NCBI GenBank assembly: GCA_963575745.1
Contig: CAUYUJ010015948.1
Location: 739,613 to 803,612, forward strand
Length of the DNA stretch: 64,000 nt
Direction: 5' to 3'
Source of the DNA: Prorocentrum cordatum
Lineage: Eukaryota; Sar; Dinophyceae; Prorocentrales; Prorocentraceae
The notes under the pieces were generated by a model, which was not told the origin of the DNA, searched no databases, and worked only from the letters and a program-made list of their open reading frames with translations. The position numbers and the translations under genes are program-made. This document shows, in pieces, positions 44,000 through 55,460 of the stretch (positions are counted from its first letter, which is position 1; each line of letters starts with the position of its first letter).

Positions 44000-44740
44000 C
44001 ATTTCCGAAAGATGCGAACGCTAAATGGAACAATGTCCTTTGGAGGATTCTCCCAAACGCGTAGTCCCTATATTCTTCCTGTGTGGCGGCAACTCCGCGA
44101 TCGGGAGTGGCGGTGAACATGCGGCCGCAACGCTGCGCCTGCATGGCCATTTCCACCACTCATGACCCAGGCCAGCGTTGTGGAGCGCCGCGCGGGTGCC
44201 CTGAATAACTGCCATGACCGTGCGCTCGGTCATTCCATGTGTCAGTGGCCGATGTGGCGCGCCGGAGTCGTGCCGCCGCCCCAAGAGACGGTGGGCCTTT
44301 GTAGCCCGCCAGAGTTGTCGGTGTAGATATGCTTCACCTCGTCATTGGGGGCGCGAAACTCAAGACAGGATGCCTCGGTAGTCTCGGCATCCTTCTGCTT
44401 CGCTGGGCAGGCCATGATGGCGCCTGTGCGCGTGTCTAACGTAACCAAGGCGTACTTGTCACCGTGCCTATCAGTGGCGCCATCTGCAGCAAGGACGACG
44501 TGGTCGGCAGTCAGAGCCTCACCGAATCGCTTGGGTACGAATGCATTGTATGGGGCGTCTTCTTCAGTGGGCTGTGATGGTGGATTGTGTTTGCGCTTCC
44601 GTCGGAATGTCGTGTTCTGCGACCACGTGCGTGCACGTACTTCACAGTCAGGGTGCTTCGGACTGTGAGTGATGTAATGCGCAGGGTCGATGGGTGGCCG
44701 CGGTCGGCCTGGCAGCGTCGGGTCGCGCGCTGGCGGCGTA
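44000..44740 (-). pseudogene. Copia relic B: integrase
   Basis: An HHCC-type finger region HYITHSPKHPDCEVRARTW (44,680-44,615) has Arg where the fourth ligand Cys is expected. The core follows: FGEALTADHVVLAADGATD with the first catalytic Asp, HGDKYALVTLDTRTGAIMAC, then IYTDNSGGL with the second Asp (44,330-44,300). After a frame change, THGMTERTVMAVIQGTRAAL and GLGHEWW (44,240-44,150) supply the Glu region. All three acidic residues are present but in two frames, and the finger is broken. Confidence 0.75.
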
Positions 44741-44891
44741 GACGCGGGCGCGCCCGCTGGCGCAGGGGCAGGTAGCGCCTGGTCGCGCGTCGGCGGCGTA
44801 GACGCGGGCGTGCCCACCGGCGCAAGGGCAGGCGGCGTCTGGTCGCACGTTGGCGGCGCAGACACGGGCGCGCCCACCAGCGCAAGAGCAT
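44722..44891 (+). repeat. 60-bp tandem repeat, three units, in the PR-IN linker
   Basis: Units start at 44,722, 44,782 and 44,842 (GTCGCGCGCTGGCGGCGTAG and variants), the last one shortened. They encode on the minus strand the repeat APAGAPASTPPARDPTLP, a Pro/Ala-rich linker just before the integrase finger. Confidence 0.9.
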
Positions 44892-45400
44892 CATCCACGC
44901 GGCACCTACACATGTAAGGGTACTGATCAGCATGTCCACCTTCCCGTAATCGTCGCGGACGGCCTGAGGCTTGCGGCGCGGTAGACAGCAGAGGCGGCGA
45001 AATCCGTTCGAGCGAGGGTGTTGACGTCGAGTTCTGGGGTGCGGTTGTTGGCAGTATCCCTGCACCGCTGACCTCGTGGGCCCTGCAGTAAGCAACCCAG
45101 TTGTGGGCCCCGTGCTTGTCGGAGGCCGTCGCCATTCACTAGTTGCCCCGCTGATAGTTCCGATGGGGCAATCGTCGTGCGCAAGGGCGGAGCTGGACGG
45201 CCCAATGCGCGGCAGCTGCAGTCGGATGTGCTCATTGACGATCCCGTCGCCACTGGCTGTTTCCAGTGTATGTTCGCATCCTAATGGAACGTCAGCGGCT
45301 TCCTGCTGCGCGAGGTCGGCCTTGCCCTGGAAGTGGCGAGCGGAACCGCTGTCCAAGATCCACGTCCGTGACAGCGCTGCAATGGACTGCGATGCCGTGG
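44892..45400 (-). pseudogene. Copia relic B: aspartic protease
   Basis: WILDSGSARHFQGKADLAQQ at 45,360-45,300 holds an intact D-S-G active-site triplet in the context usual for copia proteases, followed by CEHTLETASGDGIVNEHIRL (45,270-45,215), the flap-side strand. Later the frame shifts, and a piece near 44,940-44,990 (GRPRRLREGGHADQYPYMC) corresponds to the end of the domain before the Pro-rich linker. Confidence 0.65.
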
Positions 45401-46425
45401 AAGGCTCGGTCGTGGGCGTTGCCGCGGACGCTGGGCCGGCGTCTGATGGTATTGCGGGCGCCGTAGTAGGGCCGGTCGGTGTCGTGAGGTCATCGTGCCA
45501 TCTGTGAGCCTCAGGTCTGGCAGCGGGTCGGGCACGTCGGCGGGGTCACCTTCGCTGGATTTGGGATGCCACTTGTGTGGCCGCTGTTGAAGCGCAGCGT
45601 AGGTGATTGCGTCAGTGTTGTCGAGGTCGAAACGTAAGTGCCGTGGTTGTAGCCCTGCGGTAGCTCTCGTGGATACGATTGCCAAAACCTGTTCGCGGAT
45701 CGCGCGCGCTCGCCCCCGTCGTCGATTGCATCGCGTCGCTGCAGGGGGCTGGTTCCTGCGGCGCGTCGAAGGTGACCGACCGGAGCCGCGGGGGGCGGAT
45801 CGGCTGCCGCCCCGTGAAAATGATCGGGGGCGCTGCGGGGGTCGCGGGCGCCATCCGCGGGGCGACCGGCGCGACCCCCCTGGGCCCCTGAAGCCCCGAC
45901 GCCCCCCGCGTGGGGATATCTAGTGCCCCCCGCGCGTCCGGGAGAGGGCGTCATGTCGCGGCTGTTCTGACTATATGGCTGACTGGGGCTCCTCTTGAGG
46001 GTCTCGGTGCCGGGTGCGACGCGGGCGAATCGGCCGCCGCTGCTGTGCTCGCAGTGTTCGCCTGGGTCGGCAAAGAAGGTGCATGTCGCGAGGTGCGGGT
46101 ATTTGTACAGATCTTGTCGAGGGCAGGCGCCATGTTTTGCGACGGAGAAACATCTGTTCTTCTGACCCCCGTCTTGGGGTTGCGTCGGTGAGCCTCGCCC
46201 CGTGGAGGGTCGCGTCTCGCGGGCGCCCCTGCCGGCCGTTGACGCGCGTCGCGGAGGTCGTGGTGTGGCGCGGTTGCCAGGGCCAGCGCGCAGCAATTTG
46301 CACCGTTCTCCGTTTTTGCAACGGCCTGTCCGGGATGCAACGCGCGCGGTGAGTACGTGACGAGTCGTCTCGTTCTTGAGGTTATGCTGGTTGCGTTGGA
46401 GACGGTGCATCTCGATGGTGGCCAT
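45401..46425 (-). pseudogene. Copia relic B: gag C-terminal part with CCCH-like fingers
   Basis: A 304-codon frame carries NRCFSVAKHGACPRQDLYKY followed by PHLATC (46,160-46,090), a C-x8-C-x5-C-x3-H finger in which the third Cys is Tyr. A second Cys/His cluster (CTFFADPGEHCEH) follows directly. Upstream, CKNGERCKLLRAGPGNR is another partial cluster (46,330-46,275). CCCH fingers are known in the gag of dinoflagellate copia-like elements and would bind RNA. A Pro/Arg/Gly-rich linker follows, then the protease. Confidence 0.6.
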
Positions 46426-48090
46426 CGCGCGTTCTTTTAGCCGATCGCAGGCGCGATTGGGGGGTGGCCTAAGTTAATATTGTTGTGGCCGTGCGCGTCT
46501 TGCTTCATCCACGGGCGTCTGCCAATCTGAGCTCGGAACAAAGACTCGAGCGTCTCTGTGTCTGGTGGATCGCGGCATCCCAAGAGTAAATTGCCCCAAG
46601 CCACAATGAATCCTTGGATCTCGTCGCCCCGCGCGCGAATCAGTTGGAGGCGTTCGAAATCGCGCGCGGTGTCGTCGAATTCCGTGAACGTGCAAGTTGT
46701 AAGATTGCCCTGTAGATCTGCCTAACTTTTTCGGCGCGCGGCCTGCCCCGCGTTCCTGAGTCTTCAGATTTTTCATCGGGTAACGAAGCTCATTAATGAG
46801 AACGGCCGAAAATCCAGCGGCGAACTCGCAATCGATGCTCCCGAAGTCGCCACTGCAAAGGTGGTGTCAGGTTGTTCGGCGACGCAAAGGAAGGTGCATG
46901 CCTTGGCGGAGCGCCCTGAGGCGCTGCCGAAATTCTCCCTGGCCATCTGTTGCCACTCTTGAAACTGAGTCATGCGTGGTAATTGAGGAATGCGCGCAGC
47001 ACCTGATTCCTTGATCGGTGGTGCCACCACGGGAGTACTGTGAAATATGGTGGTGGAATTGGCAGTGTCGGCAATGGCGCGCGCGGGAGAAACGCGACGC
47101 GTCTGGGCTGAGGCTGCAGCGGGAGCAGCTCCTGGTGACGCGCGTCGCGGTTGTCCAGCGCGGATGTTTCCATCGGCGAGTGTTAGGGCGCCGTCGGTGG
47201 TGGGCTCGGGAGGTTGCGGTGGGGCGCGGATCTGGGTGTCGCTACAGTGGGCCGTCATGGTGGCTTCGATTGTTGTGATGCCGTTCTGCGTCTTCTCATC
47301 GCTCTATCGTGGGCCACGTGCCTCGCCGTTGGTGTCGTGGGTTCGCTGGGGGTGCCGACCCGCCCGATGCTCCTAGTCCTGGATTCGTCGGCTTCGCGCT
47401 CGTGTTCCAAACGGGGGGGGGGTCTCCTCGGCCCGTGCCTCTTGAGCGTCTCTTTTGTGGGAGAGTCGCAACTGCGCGCGGCCCGCCGCCCCCCGCGCCT
47501 CGGCCCCGGCCATTTCGGCAGCGAGGGCGGCGAAATCGTAGACCGAGGTCGGGGTGCCCAGCTGGCTGGTCTGGGCCCGCATAACACGCGACCCAGCAGC
47601 GCAGCCGGTAGATCAGGAAACTGCTGCTCGACCGCGGGGGCTCGTTTCTCCAGCGCTGGCACGCGCCCCTCTGAACGCGTCAAAGCGCTGAGCAATGGCC
47701 TTCTCGGCGTCGCGCAGCTTGCCGTCCAACTCGGACGTGGCCGTGGTATTCTGCGAATGTAAGTTGGCAGTGGTCGCGCCAGCGTGATCGCGAAGCGCCT
47801 GCGCGGTCGTCGCGGGGCCGTTGATCCGTAAGGCCATGGGCCTCAGTTGCTGGAACCTGCCGCACTGTCAGGAGCTCATCGCGTAGTGTCCTGACAGCCG
47901 CAGCGCCCGCATCCTTGACGCTCGCGAGCTAGACCTCGACAGCGAGGATGCAGTCGAGCAGCGTCTGGGTTGCAGTGAAATCGGCACCTCGATGTGACTC
48001 CGCGCGGTCGGCTTGATATTGGACCTGATTGAGGATCGATCGACCCGCGGCGGTCCGAGCGTCGACTAGGGCAAGAGCGTTCTGGATCGC
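46426..48090 (-). pseudogene. Copia relic B: gag N-terminal part
   Basis: The most protein-like pieces are a helical stretch near 47,800-47,670 (ANLHSQNTTATSELDGKLRD, then AEKAIAQRFDAFRGARA), RFTQFQEWQQMARENF-like sequence near 46,960, and SAKACTFLCVAEQPDTTFAV near 46,900. Frames change repeatedly. The gag assignment comes from position 5' of the CCCH fingers and protease. Confidence 0.45.
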
Positions 48091-48155
48091 TTGCTTCAGG
48101 GGGTCCCAGGGTCGAATCCGCCCCCTGCGTTTTCACATGTTCCGGTTGCCTGCTC

Positions 48156-48193
48156 CTTTTTTTTTTGGGGGGGGGGGAGGGGGGGGGGGGGCG

Positions 48194-48268
<75 letters not shown>

Positions 48269-48270
48269 GG
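48156..48270 (+). repeat. Poly-T/poly-G runs and (TG)n microsatellite
   Basis: T10, G9, AG, G12 and T8 runs (48,157-48,203) are followed by about 32 uninterrupted TG units to 48,266. Confidence 0.97.
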
Positions 48271-48473
48271 GCTTTTTGTTTGGGGTGGGGGGTGGGGGCT
48301 CTGTCTGAATCGTTTGCGTCTCTGTTTGCGAACGGGTTTCTGGTGCGTCCGTGGGGCGTGGCCAGCAGTGCGCCTAGGGCCTTGAGAGACTGGGGAAGCG
48401 CCGATTGGTCGCGATTTCGACTGTGCGACCCCTCGCACAATCAGATTCGTGACCAGCGGGGCGGTTTGCAACC

Positions 48474-48497
48474 CCGGGGGGGGGGGGGGGGGGGGCA
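48474..48497 (+). repeat. G homopolymer
   Basis: An almost unbroken run of about 21 G after AACCCC. Confidence 0.95.
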
Positions 48498-48639
48498 AAA
48501 AAAGAAAACAAGAATAATAGACAAACGTTGAACTTCCAGCCGCCGCCGCCTCCACCGCGCCCCATTCCTGCCCATTCCCCCGTCCTCTCCTCCCACCTCT
48601 TCCCTCCCGTCCCTCCTTTTATTCGCATTGCATAGACGT

Positions 48640-48880
48640 TGCACGCACTGCGTTGCAATCGCAGTGCGTTGCAGTCGCATCGCAACAGCCGCCTTATTGC
48701 ACCCTCCCTATTGCACTGTTTTCCAACCGCATTGCGGTGCAATCGGATGGTATTGTATTGCAATCGGATTGCGTTGCAATGTATTGCAATCGAAATCATC
48801 GCTCGTGCCGCTTCTGCATTGCAATCGGCTGCGTTTCGATTAGATTGCATCACGTTGCAATCGGATTGTATTCGCTATGC
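48640..48880 (+). repeat. Degenerate TTGCAATCGGATTG repeat
   Basis: GTTGCAATCGCA/GTTGCAATCGGATTG words recur about 12 times. ATTGCAAT is self-complementary in part, so the array has many short palindromes. Confidence 0.75.
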
Positions 48881-49177
48881 TGGTGCGCGCGGGTTCGGTG
48901 ACTCGTGCAGGGATTGGGGACGGATGGTCTTGCATGGGAAAAAGGAAAAAGAAGAGGAGGAGGACGGGGAGGAGGGGGAAGGGCCCGAAGGCTTCAATCA
49001 TCCTTGCATATGCGAGTCCACGTGCAGCACCGTAGGGCACCAGAGCCGTCCTCTGCGGCCTTGCATCCTTGCTCACCGATCAAAGGGCGGGAAGACAGCG
49101 TGTGGGACCCCGAATACTCCACGCCATCCTCCACCTCCCGCAGCCATTTTGACACATTTTTTCTGCAGAGCAACACT

Positions 49178-49179
<2 letters not shown>
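48881..49179. other. No supported gene
   Basis: Unique spacer between two repeats. A short purine-rich run occurs at 48,940-48,980. Confidence 0.4.
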
Positions 49180-49210
<31 letters not shown>

Positions 49211-49211
49211 C

Positions 49212-49248
<37 letters not shown>

Positions 49249-49249
49249 A

Positions 49250-49313
<64 letters not shown>

Positions 49314-49348
49314 ACTAACAGTCGTAGCAGTAGGAGTAGTCGTAGTAC

Positions 49349-49405
<57 letters not shown>

Positions 49406-49460
49406 TGGTGGTGGTGGTGGTGGTGGTAGTCGTAGTCGTAGTGGTAGTAGTAGGCAGGTC
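49180..49460 (+). repeat. (AGT)n trinucleotide array 1
   Basis: About 280 bp of AGT/TAG with GGT and CGT variants. The serine-rich frame over it is an artefact. Confidence 0.97.
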
Positions 49461-49489
49461 ATGCAGTAAATGTCACAACCTAGTACTTC

Positions 49490-51070
49490 CTTAGTAGTCG
49501 CACTGTAGTGTTGCAGCAGAAGTAGTGCACGACTGTAGTACGCAGGTACAGTAATAATGTCATCGAACTCGAATGCTTTAGTGATAGTGCCGTCGGGAGA
49601 GTGATGTACTATTGTGGAATAGTGCTGTGCAGTTGTGGTCGTGGCATTGTACAAGCAATGCTGTAGTACAGTACTCGTGTGAATTCTGCTCTACCATTGC
49701 TTGCCGTGAACTTGCTACAGTATTGTAATAAGAATACTCCAATGCCGTACGATCGCAGCACTGTTGTAATTTGTTCTACGGTAGCGCTGTAGATGGTGGC
49801 GCTGTACTAGTCGTAGTACAGCACTGTATCAGTAGTACAACAATAGTGTACTCTAGTACTGTACTACCAGTACCCCGATACCGTGCTAAGCCAATCGTAG
49901 TAGTGTAAGGATGAAATGGCAGCGCTGTAGTAGTCATGTAGTTGCAGTCGGTACGTTAGTGGTAGTGCTGTAGGAAGAGTGCTGTGTTGTTGTGAGATTG
50001 TTTTCAGTTGTTGTAGAGGCACTGTAGAAGCCAGCGTGATTAGTACTCTACGGTTGCCCGCCGCCGGTGTACTGCAATACTGTAGTAGGAATACCCCAAT
50101 GCCGTAGTATCGCGGCACTGCTGTAACAATTTGATACTGTAGTGCTGTAGTCGTGACACTGTAATGCTTGTGGTACAGCGCTGTAGCAGTAGTGCTGCGG
50201 TACTGGTAGTCTAGTACTGTGCTAGTAATACCCAAATACTGGCAGTAGGCAAAGTGGAACTCCAACACTGGAACGGTCAAGCATGGGAACCGTACCCATA
50301 ACGCCGCACTGTTGCAGTAGTACTGTATGAGAAGCGTTATAACGAAGCCGTAGGTCGTACCCTGGTAAAGAATTAATGGTAGCACTGCAGTGGCGGCTGT
50401 AGGGGTACAACAATATTGCGATACTATGGACATGCAGAAACCTTCTAACACGGCCGTACTGTTGTAGTAGTAGTGTTGCAGGAGTGAGTGCTGTAGCAGA
50501 AGTCGTACACGACTGTCGTACGTGGGTACAGTAGTAACGCCATCGAACCCGAATGCTTTACTGGTAGTGCTGTCGGAAGAGTGATGTACTATTGTGGAAT
50601 AGTAATGTACAGTTGTAGTAGTGGTATTTTAGAAGCAATGCTCTCGTACAGTACTCGTGTGAATTATGCTCTACTATTGCCTACAGTGAAAGTACGACAA
50701 TAATATAAAAAAAACTCAAATGCCGTACTATCGCAGCACTGTTGCAATACTTGTTCTATGTAGCGCTGCAGATGGTGACGCTGTACTAGTCGTAGTACAG
50801 CACTGTAGCAGTAGCGCTGCGGTACTGGTAGTATGGTACTGTACCAGTAATACTCAAAGATTGGCAATAGCAAGCGTGGAAGTCCTACATTGGAGCGGTC
50901 AAACACGGGAGCCGTACCCTAACGCCGCATTGCCGTAGCAGTACTGTATTAGAAGCATTATAGCGAAGCCGTAGTGATACCCTGGTGAAGAATTAATGGT
51001 GGCATTGCAGTGACGGCTGTAGGAGTGGCACAGTATTGCGATACTTGCAGAAACCTTCTAATACGGCCGT
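49490..51070 (+). repeat. Decayed tandem duplication of ~1 kb rich in TGTAGTA words
   Basis: Segment 49,495-49,860 matches 50,490-50,850 (shared GATGTACTATTGTGGAATAG and GTACAGTACTCGTGTGAATT). Segment 50,240-50,475 matches 50,860-51,085 (shared AAGAATTAATGGT, TATTGCGATACT, GCAGAAACCTTCTAA). The second copy therefore lacks about 370 bp present in the first. The text is saturated with CTGTAGTA/TAGTACAG words and looks like expanded, mutated TAG repeat. Confidence 0.8.
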
Positions 51071-51285
<215 letters not shown>

Positions 51286-51495
51286 TGCAGGAGTAGTAGT
51301 ACTAGAAATGCTTTAGTAAGCATAATGTGGTAGTCTTGTGGTAGCAGCGATATCCGGATGATGTACTAGCATGCGTGTGGTGGGGGTGGTATTATTCGGT
51401 ATTGTGAGTATCCCGCACCGAATCGACAAGCATGCAAAAAGGCTCACCCAACCCAGAGACAAAACAAAAAAAACGCAGGGGGCGGATTCGACCCT

Positions 51496-52271
51496 TTGAA
51501 CCGCTTCAAGGTTGCTGTCTGCGCAGCAGGGCCCGACAACTTTTGGGTCATGTAAGCGTCAAGCTGGCCTATTAGCCCTGCCAATCAATGGCGGAGGGCG
51601 ATGTTTGTGGCGCGATGTCGCGCCGCAGGGAGGGGTTGCGACATTTGTCCCTATTCTGAAACTGGAGACGATGCCGCCCTGGGGCACTTCGCTGTGAGGT
51701 CTGTCCAGTGCGATCCTCAATTGCTCGCGCGTGTCCTGGCGCAGGGACCGATGTGGGGTCCATGGGGCGTCGGGCGCCCAGTCGGCGGCGTCGCGCGGAA
51801 ACGCTCGGAGGAGACGTGTCGTTCGCGCCACATCGGGTTCCCACCAGCGAAGGTTGGGGGAGAAAACGAAGCGAATCCAGCGGTGGCTCCGAAGGCCTCC
51901 GCGGGCGTTCCCACCGGCGAGAGTTCTGAACTGATGTTGGCGTCAGGTGACTGAAACGGTCGAGTGCGCGCTAGGTCAAAACCCTGGGGTGTGTGATTGC
52001 GCTGGCGCAGAAGACTGGAAGGAGTTCATGACTGCTTCGAGCTCCGCATCAAGTCGAGCGTGGGCGCTGTGCTTTCCTGATAAGGGGGATTGCGGTGTCA
52101 GGCTTTGTCCCATTGCTCTCTCCGCGGCGTCGCGACGCCCGCGCGCCGTCGAAGAGCCAGCGCGCATAGAGGCATTGGTCCCCGTGGGGTCCCGCGCCAT
52201 GCGGCAGGCTCAAAGGCGGCGCGGGGTGTCGCAACGGAGAGCGCAATCGAAGAGGCTGGTAACCTGTGTGC
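51496..52271. other. Coding-like but unassigned GC-rich segment
   Basis: Open frames on both strands overlap. A plus-strand frame (51,947-52,315) and minus-strand frames are GC-driven, and none has a known motif. GTTCCCACCGGCGAG-type words resemble the short motif spread through the retroelement relics. Confidence 0.3.
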
Positions 52272-52458
52272 GAAGGTTGGCAACCGAAGAGTCGAACCTA
52301 CCGTTTGGTCCGTAACCAGAGGATAATTGAAAATAAAGAAGAATCAATGTTCCCCAGGCGCCGCGCATTGGGCGGCGCGCATGTCATCCAATACCTGCGC
52401 CGAGAGGATAGCAGGATCTATGGATAGAAAGGTGACATGAGCGGGTGTCACACACAAT
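52272..52458 (+). repeat. Dispersed repeat family 2, copy 2
   Basis: Homologous to 23,876-24,067 over its whole length. Here the terminal CACACACAA remains short, with no expansion. Confidence 0.65.
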
Positions 52459-53379
52459 CGGCGTCCTCCGATGTGAGGGGCTGCGGGTTACAGCGAGCGC
52501 CGAGCCGCGGGATCGGGCGTATTACCATTGTGGCCGGAGGGGCTTTCTTGGACGGATCGGCGGTCAGCGTCGCTTCGGGGAATCGGGTCAAATCCAAATG
52601 TGCGTCGGGTCGGGCCCCGCTGGCACGGACTCGAGATCGAACCGGATCGGCTGCGTCAGGATGCATAACAACGCCGCGCAACCATCGGGCCGCTCCGGAT
52701 CGCCGGAATGTCGGTAATGTCGGAGTTGAATCGAATCGGGCTGGCAAGAACTGAAGTCGGATCGAAATCGGCACTGCCCTTGGCAGCGCCATCGGATCGA
52801 TCGGATCGCCCCTGGCAGCGCCTGAAGGTATTGGGGTCCTGCCCGCATCTCCGCCAAATGGCCGCGTTCTCATACCAGCCTCTTGCCGCTGGCGTGAGAG
52901 AGAAGTAGCCTGGCGAAAGACTCAACCATATACAATTGTGAGCACCGCCGTTGTGAGTGTCCCCTTCGGTGGTTCCCCTGTCTGGGGCCACGAACCGCAT
53001 GAAAGGTGTACCAAAAGTGGGGTGGGGCCGCCATGAGGGCGCTGCCACCGGGGCCATGGGGCCAGCCAGTGTGTGAAGGATGTGCCCGAATAGTTCGGGG
53101 CCGCCATGCGGGCGCTGCCACTGGGGGGGCCTCGTGCGGCGCCGTTTCGTGTCCCGTTCTTTCCCGCCTCTTTCAACCCTCCTTGATTCAGTTGCGCGTT
53201 GCGTTCCTGTCCGGCTGGGCCAGCACCCCAGGCCCTGCCGTTTTGCTTTCTTTTCCTTCCCTCTATGTCTTTGCGTCCCGGTGGCCGCGGCTCTGGGCAG
53301 CGTGCAGCGCGGAGTCCCCGCACCTCGCGCCGGTCGCCCCGAGGGAGTCCCGGCGACGCGCGCCATTGTGACGGGTGTG
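52459..53379. other. No supported gene; local small repeats
   Basis: GATCGGATCG/AATCGGGTC words recur at 52,550-52,820. Two ~75-bp copies of a GGGGCCGCCATG(A/C)GGGCGC unit lie at 53,025-53,130. No coding motif. Confidence 0.4.
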
Positions 53380-53905
53380 CTGGAATGGGCGGCGCGGACG
53401 CATGCGGACGTCGCCACTGAGGACTTGGGTGAAGTCCCGACGGGGCCACCACGAAACGTGTGACGGGTGTGCCGACATGGGCGGCGCGGACGCATGCGAA
53501 CGGCAACATTGGGAAACGTGTGAAGGATGAGCCGGAATGGGTGGCGCGGGCGCATGCGAACGGCACCACTGAGGCGTTAGGTGGAGATCCCGATGGGGAC
53601 ACGAAGCGTGTGAGGGGTGAACCGAAATGGGCGGCGCGGACGCATGCGACGGCACCATTGAGGCCTTAGGTGAAGCACTGGGGCCACGAAACGTGTGATG
53701 GGGTGCCGAAATGGGCGGCGTGGGCGCATGCGAACGGCACCATTGGAGCCTTAGGTGGAGCTCCCAATGGGGCCACGAGACATGTGTGGGGTGTACTGAA
53801 ATGTGCGGCGCGGACGCGTGCGAATGGCAACATTGGGGCCTTGGGTAGAGCTCCCTGTGGGGCCACGAAACGTGTGAGGGGTCTGCCGAGATGGTGGACT
53901 TGCGG
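53380..53905 (+). repeat. ~90-bp tandem repeat, about six units
   Basis: GGCGGCGCGGACGCATGCGA recurs near 53,388, 53,480, 53,540, 53,628, 53,712 and 53,803. Each is followed by ACGGCACCATTGAGGCCTTAG-like text and GGGGCCACGAAACGTGTGA. One unit is only ~60 bp. Confidence 0.85.
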
Positions 53906-54556
53906 AGAGCAGAAGCAAGGATGGGATGAGGGAGGGAGGGGGAGGGGGAGGAGGAGAGGAGACGCGGGGCGCTGTCTCTTCAAAACGAAGACCCAACACC
54001 ACAGGATGGTTGGGAACACGTGCTCCCTGTCTGCCCGGCCGATCCGCCGTCCCCCTGCTTAGAGTCGGGGAGGGCGGGGCCGTGCCAGGGAAAAGGAACG
54101 AGCAGACATTCTCGGCGGTGCGCCGAGGGGGAAGCGACAGGAGACGGGCCTTCTCAGACGGCGGTGGGGCTTCGGAGAAGGCTTACGTGGAAAACTTCTC
54201 AGATGGCAAAAAGCTTTCTGAGCCTTCTGGGGAGGCCCGCCCCCTCTGCCTTGACCCCTTGCGCCGCCGACTTTCAGAGCCCCGAGTGATCAGGGCAGGG
54301 CGTGGTCAAGACGACTGTTGGTTCGCGCCTCCGGCTCGTGCACCAGGCTTTTACTGGATGACACTTTCCCCAAACTTTCCCGCATCGGCTTCTGCCGAAC
54401 GTGCACTCCGTCCAGCACTTCTCCTGGCACAGGAGCGAACCTGGAGCAGCCTTTATAGAAGGCTTTCTCGCATCACGCGCGGATGCAGCCAGACAAGGCC
54501 CTGCCCAGACCAAGCGCATCCCAGATCATTCGATTGCCCGAGGCGTCGAGAGTTCG
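53906..54556. other. No supported gene
   Basis: Unique GC-rich sequence. The 215-codon plus-strand frame crossing it has no motif and overlaps other frames. Confidence 0.4.
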
Positions 54557-54775
54557 GCTACACGCAAGAGTGACCCTGGGCAAGAGTGACTGACCTTTGG
54601 TACGCGACTTTCGGGGGCAGCGGGGATGCCGAACCGGAGCGCGCACGCCGCTGCTATGGCATCGCATTCAGCCATCTGGGGACCCCCTGGTGCCCGCACC
54701 GAAGGTCACTCGAGCGAAAGGTCACTCTTTCGTATAGCCGAAGAGTGCGCGTGGCACGCAAGCCTACCATGTCCG
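54557..54775 (+). repeat. Dispersed repeat family 1, copy 2
   Basis: Homologous to 5,471-5,690. Contains two nearby AAGAGTGAC words (54,566 and 54,582) and two AAGGTCACTC words (54,702 and 54,719). Confidence 0.65.
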
Positions 54776-54949
54776 CACACGTCGCTGGCGCTCGCGGCCC
54801 TGCGTCGCCGAAGCACATCAGCTGCACTGGCTGCCAAAGCACTCGGGCCTACGCCGTAGGGCTGCCCATTTTGTCTCTTCAAGGCCCTGCTCTCATGGCG
54901 AGGGTCTGTGGTGTGAGCTCCTTAGCCTCGTTTTTACAGTCTTCTTGTG

Positions 54950-55460
54950 CCCCCTTTCGTCCTGCCCCTCCATCCTTCTCCTCCTCCGCCCTCCCCCCTT
55001 CCCCGTCTCTCCCTTCCTGCTGCTGCTGCTGCTGCTGCTGCTCATCATCCTCTTCCGTCCCGGTTAGGGCCATCCAGGAAGTGCAGAGAACAAATCTTCA
55101 GAAACATCAGAAAGGATCATAACATCAGACCGCCTCGGTAGTCTGTCGGTAAGCATACGGATGCTACTTGGTCAGCTCCTTCTACCTTCTCCTCTCCATG
55201 TCAAACATACTCAAACTCCCCCTCCTCGTCCTCCTCCTCCTCCTCCTCCTCCTCCTCCTCCTCCTCCCACGTAACCTATCCCCTTCCCCGCCCCCCTCCC
55301 CCTCCCCCTCCCCCTCCTCCTCCTCCTCCTCCTCCTTCTGCCTGCTGCGCCTCCTCTTCCTCCTCCTCTTCCTCCTCATCCTTCTCCTCCCTCTCCCCCT
55401 CCCCTTCCACCTCCTCCACTCCACCTCCTCCTCCGCCTCCTTCTCATCCTCCTCCATCCT
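54950..55460 (+). repeat. Polypyrimidine tracts with (CTG)n and (CTC)n
   Basis: CTCC-rich stretches at 54,960-55,020, a CTG run at 55,018-55,043, and a long CTC/CCCCT tract at 55,218-55,458. Confidence 0.9.

Larger units (their letters stand above)
40687..48090 (-). mobile_element. Ty1/copia retrotransposon relic B (gag-PR-IN-RT-RH)
   Basis: Minus-strand order gag, protease, integrase, reverse transcriptase, RNase H is diagnostic of Ty1/copia (in gypsy elements integrase comes last). Every domain is recognisable but the frame is broken many times. LTRs were not identified. The 5' side ends at a 26-bp inverted repeat near 48,108. Confidence 0.8.

Noticed and set aside
48108-48133. tRNA T-arm in GGGTCGAATCC
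   Set aside because: No matching acceptor, D or anticodon arm nearby; the loop lacks the usual TTC start.
49073-49654. Leu-rich 193-codon frame
   Set aside because: Translation of the TAG/AGT array in the reverse direction.
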